This document shows, piece after piece, positions 26,608-35,018 of a DNA stretch of 64,000 bases. The stretch is from Microbacterium sp. SORGH_AS_0969 (GTDB taxonomy: Bacteria; Actinomycetota; Actinomycetes; Actinomycetales; Microbacteriaceae), in contig NZ_JAUTAG010000001.1 of the NCBI RefSeq assembly GCF_030818255.1, positions 2,108,001 to 2,172,000 of the forward strand, given 5' to 3'. Numbering within the stretch: position 1 is the stretch's first letter; every line of letters begins with the position of its first letter. The translations under genes and the position numbers were made by a program. The notes beneath the pieces were generated by a model. That model ran no database searches and was not told the DNA's origin. It was given only the letters and a program-made list of their open reading frames with translations.

Positions 26608-27537
26608 TCAGCGCGGAAGATGCGGGACGACGTCGGTGCCGATCTGATCGGCGTGATCGACGTCGCGGAGGTCGAGCAGCTGGAAGTACACGCGGCTCGC
26701 TCCGAGCTCGCGGAGACGGCCGACCTTCTCGATCACCTCGTCCGGCGTCCCGATGATGTTCGCCCCGTTGTCGAACTGCTCCCGGGACTGACCGATCGCC
26801 GCCAACCGTCGCTCGATCTCGGCGTCGTCCGCTCCGATGATCGTGGGCAGCGCGACCGACAGCTTGAGCGACGCGGGGTCGCGATCGATGTCCTCGCACG
26901 CGGCGCGGACCACCGTGAACTTCTCGGCGACGACGTCCTCGGCGACGAAGCCGATGTTGAACTCGGTCGCGTAGCGCGCCGCGAGCGCCGGCGTGCGCTT
27001 CGGCCCGCCGCCGCCGACGATCACGGGCACCCGCTCCTGCACGGGCTTCGGCAGGGCAGGCGCCTCGTCGAGGCGGTAGTGCTCACCCTCGAAGGTGAAG
27101 GTCTCGGCATCCGGAGTCGCCCACAGGCCCGTGACGATCGCGAGCTGCTCCTCGAGCAGGTCGAACCGCTTGGTGGGGAAAGGGATGCCGTACGCGGCAT
27201 GTTCGCGCTCGAACCAGCCCGTGCCGAGTCCGAGCTCGGTACGTCCGCCCGACATCGCGTCGACCTGGGCGACCTGGATCGCGAGGATCCCGGGAACCCG
27301 ATAGGTCACCGACGACACCAGGGTGCCGAGCCGGATGCGAGAGGTCTCGCGGGCGAGACCGGCGAGCGTGGTCCAGGCGTCGGTGGGGCCGGGACGCGGG
27401 TCGCCTTCCCCCATGCGGAGGTAGTGGTCGGAACGGAAGAACCCGTCCAGGCCGTGGTTCTCCGCGGAGCGGGCGAAAGCGAGCTGATCGTCGTACGAGA
27501 AGCCCTGCTGGGGTTCGGTGAACAGGCAGTATTCCAC
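26608..27537 (-). CDS. LLM-class F420-dependent oxidoreductase
   Basis: A 309-residue TIM-barrel flavin/deazaflavin enzyme of the luciferase-like superfamily. Visible landmarks are [63 protein letters not shown] and [21 protein letters not shown]. The GLGTGWFE block is usual in F420 users. The substrate is not predictable. It is convergent with tadA and closely follows the alpha/beta hydrolase gene on the same strand (22 bp), so the two may be co-transcribed. Confidence 0.88.
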   Translation of the reverse strand: MEYCLFTEPQQGFSYDDQLAFARSAENHGLDGFFRSDHYLRMGEGDPRPGPTDAWTTLAGLARETSRIRLGTLVSSVTYRVPGILAIQVAQVDAMSGGRTELGLGTGWFEREHAAYGIPFPTKRFDLLEEQLAIVTGLWATPDAETFTFEGEHYRLDEAPALPKPVQERVPVIVGGGGPKRTPALAARYATEFNIGFVAEDVVAEKFTVVRAACEDIDRDPASLKLSVALPTIIGADDAEIERRLAAIGQSREQFDNGANIIGTPDEVIEKVGRLRELGASRVYFQLLDLRDVDHADQIGTDVVPHLPR

Positions 27538-27558
27538 GGTGGCCTTTCGGGGCGAGCG

Positions 27559-28671
27559 TCAGTCGGCGGAGCGCAGGATGATCGCCTCGGTGGGAGGCGC
27601 GGGGTCGGCGGGGCGCCCGACGTAGCCGATGTGCGTCAGCAGGGCTTGGCGGAACGCGGCCGGGCGCTCGAGGTGGGCGGCGTGACCGGCTCCCTCCACC
27701 GGAACCTCGGTGACCTCTCCGCGCTTGGCGGCGTACGCGGCGAGCACGTCGCGGGTCTGCGACACCATCGGCTGCGCGGGGGCGACGTCTTCGCCGGGCC
27801 AGTCGGGGATGACGCCGAGAGCACCCAGGTGGTTGAGGTCGTAGAACGACGCGTCGGAGACGATGGCATCCGCGGTGCCGTAGATCCAGAGGATCGGCGG
27901 CTTCTCGGCGAGGTCGACGATCCCCGAGACGTCGAAGTGCTTCGGGGCCATGGTGTTGAGCACGCCGATGGTCCCGGGGGCGAACCCCGGCCAGTTCGGA
28001 CTCGCCACGGCATCGCCGGGGTAGTTGCCGCCGGCGGTCGAGGTCGACAGCATCGACTCGATCCACACGTCCTCGTTCTCGCTCGCGTAGCCCGCAGCGA
28101 CGTATCCCGATCGGAACACCGACCGCGGCGATGTGGGTGCCTCGTCGGTGGTGTCGCGGTCGGTCAGGCGCTGGACGAAGTCGGGGTTGGCGCCGCCCGC
28201 ACCGGTGCCGGCGTCATCGTCGGTGAGACGCGAGCCGTCGCGGCGCGTGCCGCCGAAGCCGAACGGCGAGACGGGGGACTGCAGCGTCAGCGACAGCACG
28301 GGGTGGTCGAGCGCGTACTGCATCACCACTCCGCCGCCCATCGACCATCCGACGAGGTGCGCGGTGGGGATGCCGAGGGCCTCGAGGGCGGCGTGGACGT
28401 CGTCGCTGAAGTCGCGGACGCCGCGCGTGGCGTCGACGGGCATGTGCTCGGTGCCGCCGAACCCGCGCAGGTCGATCGCGAGCACGCGCAGGTCGCTGGG
28501 GAGGTCCTGCATGATCTCCTGCCAGAACAGCGACGACGACACGTTTCCGTGCACGAACACGACCGTGTGCTCGGGCGACGTCGCGGGGTCGTCGCCGGTC
28601 CTCTCGAGCACGTTCACGCTGAGGCGGTCGGTGTCGACGAGACGCGCGCTGATGCCGTCGAAGAGTGTCAT
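27559..28671 (-). CDS. alpha/beta-fold hydrolase
   Basis: A 370-residue cytoplasmic hydrolase. The oxyanion-hole strand is HTVVFVHGNVSSSLFW, the nucleophile elbow is LVGWSMGGGVVMQ (Ser), an acid follows in YGTADAIVSDASFYD and the His is in EGAGHAAHLERPAAF. The ATG at 28671 is chosen because the open frame beyond it (to 29154) is antisense to proC. The cap region between residues 150 and 250 is long and rich in Asp, Thr and Gly, more than in typical 280-residue relatives. Substrate unknown. Confidence 0.88.
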   Translation of the reverse strand: MTLFDGISARLVDTDRLSVNVLERTGDDPATSPEHTVVFVHGNVSSSLFWQEIMQDLPSDLRVLAIDLRGFGGTEHMPVDATRGVRDFSDDVHAALEALGIPTAHLVGWSMGGGVVMQYALDHPVLSLTLQSPVSPFGFGGTRRDGSRLTDDDAGTGAGGANPDFVQRLTDRDTTDEAPTSPRSVFRSGYVAAGYASENEDVWIESMLSTSTAGGNYPGDAVASPNWPGFAPGTIGVLNTMAPKHFDVSGIVDLAEKPPILWIYGTADAIVSDASFYDLNHLGALGVIPDWPGEDVAPAQPMVSQTRDVLAAYAAKRGEVTEVPVEGAGHAAHLERPAAFRQALLTHIGYVGRPADPAPPTEAIILRSAD

Positions 28672-28797
28672 GAGAGGGTCCTCCGTGTCGCTCGCGGGTG
28701 CCCCGGTACGCCCGCGATCCGACTCTAACGCCCACCCCTGTCGGTCGCACTCGGGGTTGCCTGGGAGCGGATCGACGCCCTTCGTAGACTGTCGGAC

Positions 28798-29643
28798 ATG
28801 ACGGATGCCACGACCTCTCTGCCCCCGATCGCGATCCTCGGCGCCGGCTCGATGGGAGGAGCGATCCTCCGCGGTCTCGTCGCGGCCGGGCTGACGGGCG
28901 GTGGCGTCACCGCGACCAACCGCTCGATTGCGAAGGCCGCGGAGCTCGCCGAGCTCGAGGGGGTCACGAGTGTCGCCCTCGAGGCGGCTTCGGGTGGCAA
29001 CACCGCGGCCGTGGCATCCGCCGACATCGTTCTCATCGGCGTGAAGCCGGTCATGGTCCCCGACCTGCTCGACGAGATCGCTCCTCACCTCCGTCCGGGC
29101 GCCGTGGTGGTCAGCCTCGCCGCCGGGGTCACTCTCAACACGTTCGCGAAGCACCTCGGCGCCGAGGTGGCCACGCTGCGCTCGATGCCGAACACGCCGT
29201 CGCTCGTGGGGAAGGGCGTCACCGGCCTCGCTGCCGGCCCGGCGGCATCCGCCGACGACGTCGCCGTCGTCCGCGCGCTGTTCGAGACGGTGGGGGCCGT
29301 GCTCGAGGTTCCCGAGGCGCAGATCGACGCTCTGTCGACGATCTCGGGCTCCGGGCCCGCCTACGTCTTCCTCCTCGTCGAGGAGTTCACGAAGGCAGCC
29401 GTTCGCATGGGGTTCGACGACGCCCAGGCGCGGATGCTCGCCGAAGAGACCTTCATCGGAGCCACCGCGCTGATGGCCGCGTCGGATGTCGATCCCGCTG
29501 AACTCCGCCGCCGCGTGACGAGTCCCAAGGGCACGACGGAACGCGCCATCGCGGTTCTGCAGGACGCGAGGCTCGACGACACCTTCACGACGGCGGCCGA
29601 AGCGGCGCTCGCTCGTGCGAAAGAGCTCGCGGCGGGCAACTGA
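28798..29643 (+). CDS. proC: pyrroline-5-carboxylate reductase
   Basis: A 281-residue enzyme for the last step of proline synthesis. The NAD(P)H-binding motif is AILGAGSMGGAILRGL; VLIGVKPVMVPDLLDEI, LRSMPNTPSLVGKGVTGL and the C-terminal ISGSGPAYVFLLVEEF, then VTSPKGTTERAI, are all diagnostic. Length is normal. It ends just upstream of a long palindrome that separates it from the convergent potassium-uptake operon. Confidence 0.96.
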   Translation: MTDATTSLPPIAILGAGSMGGAILRGLVAAGLTGGGVTATNRSIAKAAELAELEGVTSVALEAASGGNTAAVASADIVLIGVKPVMVPDLLDEIAPHLRPGAVVVSLAAGVTLNTFAKHLGAEVATLRSMPNTPSLVGKGVTGLAAGPAASADDVAVVRALFETVGAVLEVPEAQIDALSTISGSGPAYVFLLVEEFTKAAVRMGFDDAQARMLAEETFIGATALMAASDVDPAELRRRVTSPKGTTERAIAVLQDARLDDTFTTAAEAALARAKELAAGN

Positions 29644-29649
29644 CGCGCG

Positions 29650-29712
29650 ATAAACGCCGTTCGCTCACAGAAACGCGTGCAGCACGTGTTTCTGTGAGCG
29701 GCGAGCGTTTAT
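29650..29712. terminator. long palindrome, probable bidirectional terminator between proC and ktrA
   Basis: Outer arms ATAAACGC (29650-29657) and GCGTTTAT (29705-29712) are perfect. Inner arms GCTCACAGAAACGCGTGC and its near-complement contain one mismatch. An AAA/TTT pair flanks the inner GC stem, so a short T-run follows the stem in either direction. It lies between two convergent transcription units. Confidence 0.75.
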
Positions 29713-29801
29713 GTGTGGGGGTGGGGCGTCGTCGCGGCGCGGATCGCCGCGCGCTCGCGCCCTCGCTCCGGCCGCGCAGCCGCGCTTACGACGCCAGAGC
29801 G

Positions 29802-30473
29802 TCAGCGGTCGAGCGCGGCGAAGCGCTCGATGTCGGAGTTCGTCCCCGACACGATCACGAGGTCGTGGTTGGTGACGACGGTGTCGGCCTCGGCGTAGCG
29901 GAACGGGCGGCCGGGACTCTTCACCCCGACGACCGTCACGTTGTACTTCGTGCGGACACCGGACTGATTGAGACCGACGCCGCGGATGAGCTTGGGCGGG
30001 TACATCTTGGCGAGGACGAAGTCGTCGTCGAAGCGGATGAAGTCGAGCATGCGTCCGCTCACCAGGTGCGCGACGCGCTCGCCGGCCTCTGCCTCGGGGT
30101 AGATGACGTGGTTCGCGCCCACGCGAGCGAGGATCTTGCCGTGCGACTGCGAAACGGCCTTCGCCCAGATCTGCGGAACCTTCAGGTCGACGAGGTTCGC
30201 GGTGATGAGGACGGATGCCTCGATGAGCGAGCCCACGGCGACGACCGCCACCTGGAAGTCCTGCGCACCGATCTGACGCAGCGCGTCGATGTTGCGGGCA
30301 TCGGCCTGGACCGCGTGGGTCACGCGCTCCGACCACTTCTGCACGAGCTCGAGGTTGCCGTCGACCGCGAGCACCTCGCGGTCCAGGCGATCGAGTTCTC
30401 CGGCGCACGCGGCACCGAACCGCCCGAGGCCGATCACCAGGACCGGGGCGTCACTGCGGATGCGTTCAACCAA
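29802..30473 (-). CDS. ktrA: TrkA/KtrA-type potassium uptake regulatory subunit
   Basis: A 223-residue cytoplasmic protein with one RCK_N Rossmann domain (VLVIGLGRFGAACAGEL, with the acidic ribose ligand in VLAVDGN) and a C-terminal RCK_C half (RGVGLNQSGVRTKYNVTVVGVK, ending DLVIVSGTNSDIERF). One RCK unit is the KtrA arrangement; classical TrkA has two. The start is TTG at 30473, 8 bp inside the channel gene end, a coupled arrangement. It gates the membrane subunit in response to nucleotides. Confidence 0.9.
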   Translation of the reverse strand: MVERIRSDAPVLVIGLGRFGAACAGELDRLDREVLAVDGNLELVQKWSERVTHAVQADARNIDALRQIGAQDFQVAVVAVGSLIEASVLITANLVDLKVPQIWAKAVSQSHGKILARVGANHVIYPEAEAGERVAHLVSGRMLDFIRFDDDFVLAKMYPPKLIRGVGLNQSGVRTKYNVTVVGVKSPGRPFRYAEADTVVTNHDLVIVSGTNSDIERFAALDR

Positions 30474-31908
30474 CGATGGGCCTTTCGACGGGCAGCGCGT
30501 ACAGCTGCGATCGAGACGAGGCCGCGACCGCGGCGGCGAGTGTCACAGTACCAATGCGTCCCATGAACATGGTCACGGCGAGAACGTAGACGGCGGGGTC
30601 GGGAAGCTCGGCGGTCAGGCCCGTCGACAGGCCCACCGTGGCGAACCCCGAGATCACATCGAAGAGCACGTGCTCGATCGGCGCGTCGGTGATCCGGCTG
30701 ATCGTCACCGTCGAGATCGCGACGATCGTCGCCCCCCACGCCACGACCGAGAGGGCGACCCGCTGCACATCGCTGGGGATGCGTCGACCGAAGGCCTGCA
30801 CCGAGGGACGTCCCTTGGCCTCGGAGAACACCGCGAGGGCGAGGACCGCGAGGGTCGTGACCTTGATTCCGCCGGCGGTGGATGCCGAGCCCCCGCCGAC
30901 GAACATGAGCATCGACCCGACGATCAGGGTCGCTCCATTGAGGTCGCCGATGTCGATGACCGAGAAGCCGCCGGACCGCGTCATCGCGGAGAGGAAGAAG
31001 GCCTGGAACGTCGTGTCCCACGCGTCCATGCTTCCGAAGGTCAGGGGATTGTCGTATTCCAGCAGCAGAATGACGCCAGCCCCGGCGAAGAAGAGGATCA
31101 CCGTGGTGATGATCGTGAGCTTCGCGTGCAGGGACCACAGTCGGAATCGCCAGTAATGACGCCACAGCGTGAAGATGACCGGGAAGCCGATCGACCCGAG
31201 GAAGACGCCCAGCATCAGCACCGAGAGCAGGAAGTAGTCCTGTGCGAACGGCGTGAGTCCGTCCGCATTCGGGACGAAGCCCGTGTTGGTGAAGGCCATC
31301 GCCGCGTAGTACGGCGCCTCCCACAGGGCGACGAAGGGGTCGATGCCGCCGATCACGAGTGACGGGTAGATGAGGACCGTGAGCCCCGCCTCGATCACGA
31401 GGGTCGACAGGGCGACGGTCCGCAGAAGCTGGCCGACCTCGCCGAGGCGGACCGTCTGGCCCTCGTTGACCGGGCCGCCGTGGGCGCGCAGTGGGTTGCT
31501 GTCGCCCGCGGCGATGAGCTTCGCCCGCAGGCCCAGCCGCTTCGAGATCACCAGACCCAGGATCGACGCGAGGGTGAGGACACCCAACGCACCGACGTTC
31601 ACGCCGATGTACGTGATGACGTGGCCGAGCGGCGACCAGTGCGTGTACATGTTCACCGTCGACAGGCCGGTCACGCAGATCGTCGAGACCGCGGTGAAGA
31701 GGGCATCGGCGAACGGCGTGCGCTGTCCGCTCGCCGAGGCCTGGGGGAGCGAGAACAGCGCGGTGAAGAGAAGGATGAGCGCGACGAAGACGAGGACCGC
31801 GAATCGCGCCGGCGATGACGTCGTCAGATTCCGCAGCCGGTCCCATGCCTCGGCCGCCATGCGTCGAGCGCGCACGGACAGGCGCACCTCATTCGGCGTC
31901 GCTGCCAT
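30466..31908 (-). CDS. ktrB: TrkH/KtrB-type potassium channel subunit
   Basis: A 480-residue membrane protein with four M1-P-M2 repeats. Selectivity-filter-like segments with conserved Gly are seen at STICVTGLSTVNM, AMAFTNTGFVPNAD, SAMTRSGGFSVID and SGFATVGLSTGLT. It forms the translocation pore; the RCK subunit is encoded directly downstream with overlapping ends. Together they import K+ (probably Na+- or proton-coupled). Divergent from an ArsR-type gene 68 bp away. Confidence 0.93.
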   Translation of the reverse strand: MAATPNEVRLSVRARRMAAEAWDRLRNLTTSSPARFAVLVFVALILLFTALFSLPQASASGQRTPFADALFTAVSTICVTGLSTVNMYTHWSPLGHVITYIGVNVGALGVLTLASILGLVISKRLGLRAKLIAAGDSNPLRAHGGPVNEGQTVRLGEVGQLLRTVALSTLVIEAGLTVLIYPSLVIGGIDPFVALWEAPYYAAMAFTNTGFVPNADGLTPFAQDYFLLSVLMLGVFLGSIGFPVIFTLWRHYWRFRLWSLHAKLTIITTVILFFAGAGVILLLEYDNPLTFGSMDAWDTTFQAFFLSAMTRSGGFSVIDIGDLNGATLIVGSMLMFVGGGSASTAGGIKVTTLAVLALAVFSEAKGRPSVQAFGRRIPSDVQRVALSVVAWGATIVAISTVTISRITDAPIEHVLFDVISGFATVGLSTGLTAELPDPAVYVLAVTMFMGRIGTVTLAAAVAASSRSQLYALPVERPIVG

Positions 31909-31976
31909 GCGCCGCTCCCTTCGGTGCCCGAACCCGAATCATGGTACTCGGGCGGGGGCGCGGCTAACCTAATGCC

Positions 31977-32372
31977 ATGGCGGACATCTTCGACGTGATC
32001 GCTGACGGAACGCGTCGCGACATCCTTCAGCTGCTCCTGGAGCGGGCGACCGGTGGCGAGCGCGGAACGAGCGTGTCGCAGATCGTGTCGGCGCTCGGTG
32101 TGAGCCAGCCGACCGTGTCGAAGCACCTGAAGGTGCTAAGGGAGGCCCAGCTCGTCACGGTTCGCGAGGAGGGGCAGCACCGGTACTACAGCCTGGCCGT
32201 CGCCCCGCTCGACGAGGTCGACGACTGGCTGGTGCCGTTCTTCTCGGTGGATGCCGAGAACGAGCCGGCTCTTCCGGAATCGGCGATGCACTACGCCGAG
32301 GTCGTGGGCCGCGCGGCCGCCTCGGTGAAGCACTCGGTGACGACCGCATTCCGCAAACTGCCCGGACGGTGA
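31977..32372 (+). CDS. ArsR-family winged-helix transcriptional regulator
   Basis: A 131-residue protein. An N-terminal helix (MADIFDVIADGTRRDILQLLLE) precedes the recognition helix-turn-helix VSQIVSALGVSQPTVSKHLKVLREAQLV and the wing REEGQHRYYSLA. No CVC metal-binding motif is seen in the alpha-3 helix and there is no Cys at all, so it is probably not a classical metal sensor. The C-terminal 45 residues are an extra region. It is divergent from the potassium operon. Targets unknown. Confidence 0.88.
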   Translation: MADIFDVIADGTRRDILQLLLERATGGERGTSVSQIVSALGVSQPTVSKHLKVLREAQLVTVREEGQHRYYSLAVAPLDEVDDWLVPFFSVDAENEPALPESAMHYAEVVGRAAASVKHSVTTAFRKLPGR

Positions 32373-32404
32373 TTCGCATACGCGAGTCACAGTGGTCACA
32401 TAGG

Positions 32405-32434
32405 TTTACAGCCGTCGCACCCAGACCCTAGAGT
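32405..32434 (+). promoter_or_regulatory. sigma70-type promoter for the HTH/bS22 unit
   Basis: A -35 hexamer TTTACA (32405-32410) and a -10 hexamer TAGAGT (32429-32434) are separated by 18 bp. Transcription would start about 35-40 bp before the HTH gene. The leader that follows contains a small stem (AGGGTG with CACCCT) and two copies of GAAGGGTGA; the second copy serves as the ribosome site. Confidence 0.6.
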
Positions 32435-32478
32435 GTCCAGCATCGAAGGGTGAGTCCACCCTGGACGAAGGGTGAACG

Positions 32479-32670
32479 ATGGCAGAGCTTCCCGACATGC
32501 GCTTCCTCACGGTCGCGGAGGTCGCCGAGCTCATGCGCGTCTCGAAGATGACGGTCTACCGTCTGGTGCACGCCGGCGAACTGCCCGCCGTGCGCTTCGG
32601 ACGCAGTTATCGTGTGCCGGAGTCGGCGGTCGCCGAGGCCGTGCAACGCCCGGTGTCCGACGTCGGCTAG
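32479..32670 (+). CDS. small excisionase-type helix-turn-helix DNA-binding protein
   Basis: A 63-residue protein consisting of one MerR/Xis-like winged helix: FLTVAEVAELMRVSKMTVYRLVHAGELPAVRFGRSYRVPESAV. In actinobacteria such proteins are chromosomal regulators and not phage excisionases. It is conserved upstream of the small bS22-type ribosomal protein gene, as here, so the two probably form one unit. Confidence 0.88.
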   Translation: MAELPDMRFLTVAEVAELMRVSKMTVYRLVHAGELPAVRFGRSYRVPESAVAEAVQRPVSDVG

Positions 32671-32752
32671 ACTGATCCGAGGCTTTTTTCCAACGCCTGC
32701 TGTTCCCGGGGGCCGACATCGGCACCCAGACCCCGACTTAGTGAGGTTTTCC

Positions 32753-32851
32753 GTGGGTTCTGTCATCAAGAAGCGCCGTAAGCGCATGGCGAAGAAGAAG
32801 CACCGCAAGCTGCTTCGCAAGACTCGTCACCAGCGCCGCAACAAGAAGTAA
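32753..32851 (+). CDS. bS22-type small ribosomal protein (AURKAIP1/COX24 domain)
   Basis: Only 32 residues, almost entirely Lys, Arg and His: SVIKKRRKRMAKKKHRKL, then LRKTRHQRRNKK. This matches the short actinobacterial ribosomal protein bS22, seen in mycobacterial ribosome structures in the small subunit near rRNA. GTG 32753 follows GTGAGG and gives the standard N-terminus. It is too short for many gene callers but is well supported. Confidence 0.93.
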   Translation: MGSVIKKRRKRMAKKKHRKLLRKTRHQRRNKK

Positions 32852-32932
32852 GCGGCCACCACACCGAGCGCCTGTCCGATGCGACGGGCGCTTCGTGTAT
32901 GCGCCCGCCAGATCCGCTCTTCGGAGGAAAGC

Positions 32933-33226
32933 ATGCAGTCCATCACCATCGCCGAGCTGCGCGCCGGTCGCGATCGTCCGCTCATCGACGTGCGCGAGGA
33001 GCACGAGTTCGCCGCGGGACACGTCCCCGGTGCCGTGAACATCCCCATGTCGACGCTGGGTGACCACCTCGACGAGATCCCCGCCGAGCCGTTCGACGTC
33101 ATCTGCCAGGCGGGCGGGCGCTCCGCGCGCGTGGTCGAGGCTCTCTCGGCGCGTGGCCACGACGCCACCAACGTCGAGGGTGGCACGGGCGAGTGGATCG
33201 CCGCGGGTTACGACGTCGAGGTCTGA
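32933..33226 (+). CDS. rhodanese-like sulphurtransferase
   Basis: A single-domain rhodanese of 97 residues. LIDVREEHEFAAGHVPGAVNIP is the N-terminal signature; the active-site loop is CQAGGRS with Cys near residue 58. ATG 32933 is preceded by GGAGGAAAG, deciding it over the upstream in-frame codon at 32879. It begins a run of three genes with a glutaredoxin-like and a Dabb protein. Confidence 0.9.
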   Translation: MQSITIAELRAGRDRPLIDVREEHEFAAGHVPGAVNIPMSTLGDHLDEIPAEPFDVICQAGGRSARVVEALSARGHDATNVEGGTGEWIAAGYDVEV

Positions 33227-33256
33227 TCTCACCTTTCGTCCTCGTAGGATGAATAC

Positions 33257-33535
33257 GTGACGACCCTCACGTTGATCGGTAAGCCCGACTGCCACCTCTG
33301 CGAGGTCGCCGAGCAGATCGTCGAGACGGTCGTCGCCGAGCTCCCCTCCGACGTGGCGGACCGCGTGGTCATCGACCGTGCCTCCATCGCGGATGACGCC
33401 GCGCTCTCCGAGAAGTGGTGGGAGAAGATCCCCGTCGTCCTCATCGACGGAGAGCTTCACGCGCACTGGCGCGTCTCGGCCGACCGACTGCGCACCACCC
33501 TGTTGGCTGCCGACACCGAAGGAACCCGCGCGTGA
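33257..33535 (+). CDS. glutaredoxin-family thiol protein
   Basis: A 92-residue thioredoxin-fold protein with active-site CHLC at residues 12-15 (LIGKPDCHLCEVAEQIV) and the cis-Pro loop KIPVVLIDGE. This is the DUF836-like branch rather than classical glutaredoxin. It starts at GTG 33257. Its stop overlaps the next gene's GTG. Confidence 0.88.
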   Translation: MTTLTLIGKPDCHLCEVAEQIVETVVAELPSDVADRVVIDRASIADDAALSEKWWEKIPVVLIDGELHAHWRVSADRLRTTLLAADTEGTRA

Positions 33536-33834
33536 GCATCCGACACATCGTCCTCTGGAAGTTGGCCGCCGACGACGCCGACACGCGTGCGCTGCACGCC
33601 GAGCAGATCGAAGAACGCCTGCTCGGGCTGCGCGACGTCATCGACGAGATCGAGCACCTCGAGATCGGGCGCAACGTGGTCTCCCCGCAGACCAACTGGG
33701 ACGTCGCCCTCGTCAGCCAGTTCGCGGATGCCGAGGCCCTCGAGCGCTACCAGGTGCACCCCGCACACCAAGAGGTTGTCGGCTTCGTGCGTTCCGTCGT
33801 CGCCGAGCGCGCCTGCGTCGACTACCCCGCCTAG
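33532..33834 (+). CDS. Dabb-family (stress-responsive alpha/beta barrel) protein
   Basis: A 100-residue ferredoxin-like protein: IRHIVLWKLAADD at the N-terminus, GLRDVIDEIEHLEIGRNV, then SQFADAEALERYQVHPAHQEVVGFVRSVV. All are Dabb hallmarks. GTG 33532 overlaps the glutaredoxin stop by 4 bp. The function of bacterial single-domain Dabb proteins is mostly unknown. The open frame upstream to 33415 is a shadow. Confidence 0.88.
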   Translation: MSIRHIVLWKLAADDADTRALHAEQIEERLLGLRDVIDEIEHLEIGRNVVSPQTNWDVALVSQFADAEALERYQVHPAHQEVVGFVRSVVAERACVDYPA

Positions 33835-33877
33835 AGCTCGAGCGCTCAGGGCGCGGCCGGTCGTCGAGAGCCGGGTT

Positions 33878-34945
33878 TCAGCCGATCGGTCGGATCGTCG
33901 CGGGCGCCGGGGCGAGAGCGACGCGGATGTGATCTTCCGGGTCCAAGCGGAGCTCGGACGGGTGCTCGACGACGACCTGAACGCCGTCGGAGGTGCGGAC
34001 GGTGGATCGCCGCGCGCTGCCGAGGAACGTCGTCGCCTCGACGACGGCATCCATCCCGGGGTCGTCCGATCCGATGACCAGGACGTTCTCGGGGCGCACG
34101 ATGACCTCGCAGTGACCGTCGGCAGCGGGGCGGGCGAGGGGCACCTCTCGGCCCCAGACCTCGACGATCGAGCCATCGACGATACCCGGCACAGCGTTGA
34201 CGGGGCCGAGTACCTCGGCGACCACGGCGTCGTCGACGCGCGTGTAGAGCTCGTCCGGAGACCCCGCGGCGATGACGCGGCCTCGATCCATGACGACCAG
34301 GCGATCGGCCACGGCCGCGGCCTCGGCCGTGTCGCGCGTGACCCAGAGCGTCGTCACCCGGCGCGCGCGGAGCTCGTGCACGACCCGGTCGCGCGTCTCG
34401 GCCCGCGCCGCGGTCGGAAGCGCGGCGAGAGGATCGTCGAGCGCGAGGGCTCCGGGACCGGTCGCCAGAGCACGTGCGAGAGCCCAACGCTGGCGGTCGC
34501 CGTGCGCGAGCCGGTGCACGAGCTTGTCCAGCGCCCCGAGACCCACGACCTGCGCCAGGCGGGTCGCCTCGGCCTCGGCATCCGGTCGTCCCACTCGCCG
34601 CGCCATGGCGGCGATCGAGGTGCCCACGCGGCCGAATCGCGCGACGGGGGTGCGGTCACGGACCTCCGGTATCCGCGGAGCCGCCGCCCCCGCGCGCCCG
34701 TCGACGGTGATGACTCCGGCGTCGGGACGCTCGGCGCCCGTCACCGCGCGCAGCAGCGTCGAGGCTCCGCACCCGATCGGGCCGACGAAGGCAATGATCT
34801 CGCCCGGCCGTATCTCGAGGTCGATGTCACGCAGCACGGGATTGCCCGCGCGGGAACGGCGCACGCCCTGCAGGGAGATCGCCCACCCCGCCCGCGCGGA
34901 GTCGCCGGTCGAGGGCGGCGGGTCCACGGAGCGCACGGTGGTCAT
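33878..34945 (-). CDS. MalK-like ABC protein with degenerate nucleotide-binding site (probable pseudo-ATPase)
   Basis: A 355-residue protein laid out like a sugar-importer ATPase (ATPase about 23-235, then a TOBE-like regulatory part with VRPENVLVI). Catalytic motifs are altered: Walker A is GPIGCGAST (residues 55-63), Ala replacing the essential Lys; the usual Q-loop Gln is absent; the signature is LAHGDRQR in place of LSGGQ; Walker B is ALALDDPL with Asp in place of catalytic Glu; the H-loop is WVTRDTAEA with Arg for His. Despite this the frame is intact and codon use is normal. It probably cannot hydrolyse ATP. No permease is adjacent; a hairpin separates it from aspS. Confidence 0.85.
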   Translation of the reverse strand: MTTVRSVDPPPSTGDSARAGWAISLQGVRRSRAGNPVLRDIDLEIRPGEIIAFVGPIGCGASTLLRAVTGAERPDAGVITVDGRAGAAAPRIPEVRDRTPVARFGRVGTSIAAMARRVGRPDAEAEATRLAQVVGLGALDKLVHRLAHGDRQRWALARALATGPGALALDDPLAALPTAARAETRDRVVHELRARRVTTLWVTRDTAEAAAVADRLVVMDRGRVIAAGSPDELYTRVDDAVVAEVLGPVNAVPGIVDGSIVEVWGREVPLARPAADGHCEVIVRPENVLVIGSDDPGMDAVVEATTFLGSARRSTVRTSDGVQVVVEHPSELRLDPEDHIRVALAPAPATIRPIG

Positions 34946-34977
34946 GCGCCGACGGTACGAGCCCCTTATGACGTGAC

Positions 34978-35005
34978 GACGCCCGGGGAGTGAACCCCGG
35001 GCGTC
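34978..35005 (-). terminator. hairpin terminator downstream of aspS
   Basis: Perfect 11-bp arms (GACGCCCGGGG at 34978-34988 and its complement at 34995-35005) with a 6-nt loop, 14 bp beyond the aspS stop on the - strand. It makes co-transcription of aspS with the degenerate ABC gene less likely. Confidence 0.7.
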
Positions 35006-35018
35006 GGTCGCTCGAACC

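Noticed and set aside
32879..32932. Upstream start for the rhodanese gene
   Set aside because: The GGAGG ribosome site lies between this codon and ATG 32933, and the extra residues are not rhodanese-like.
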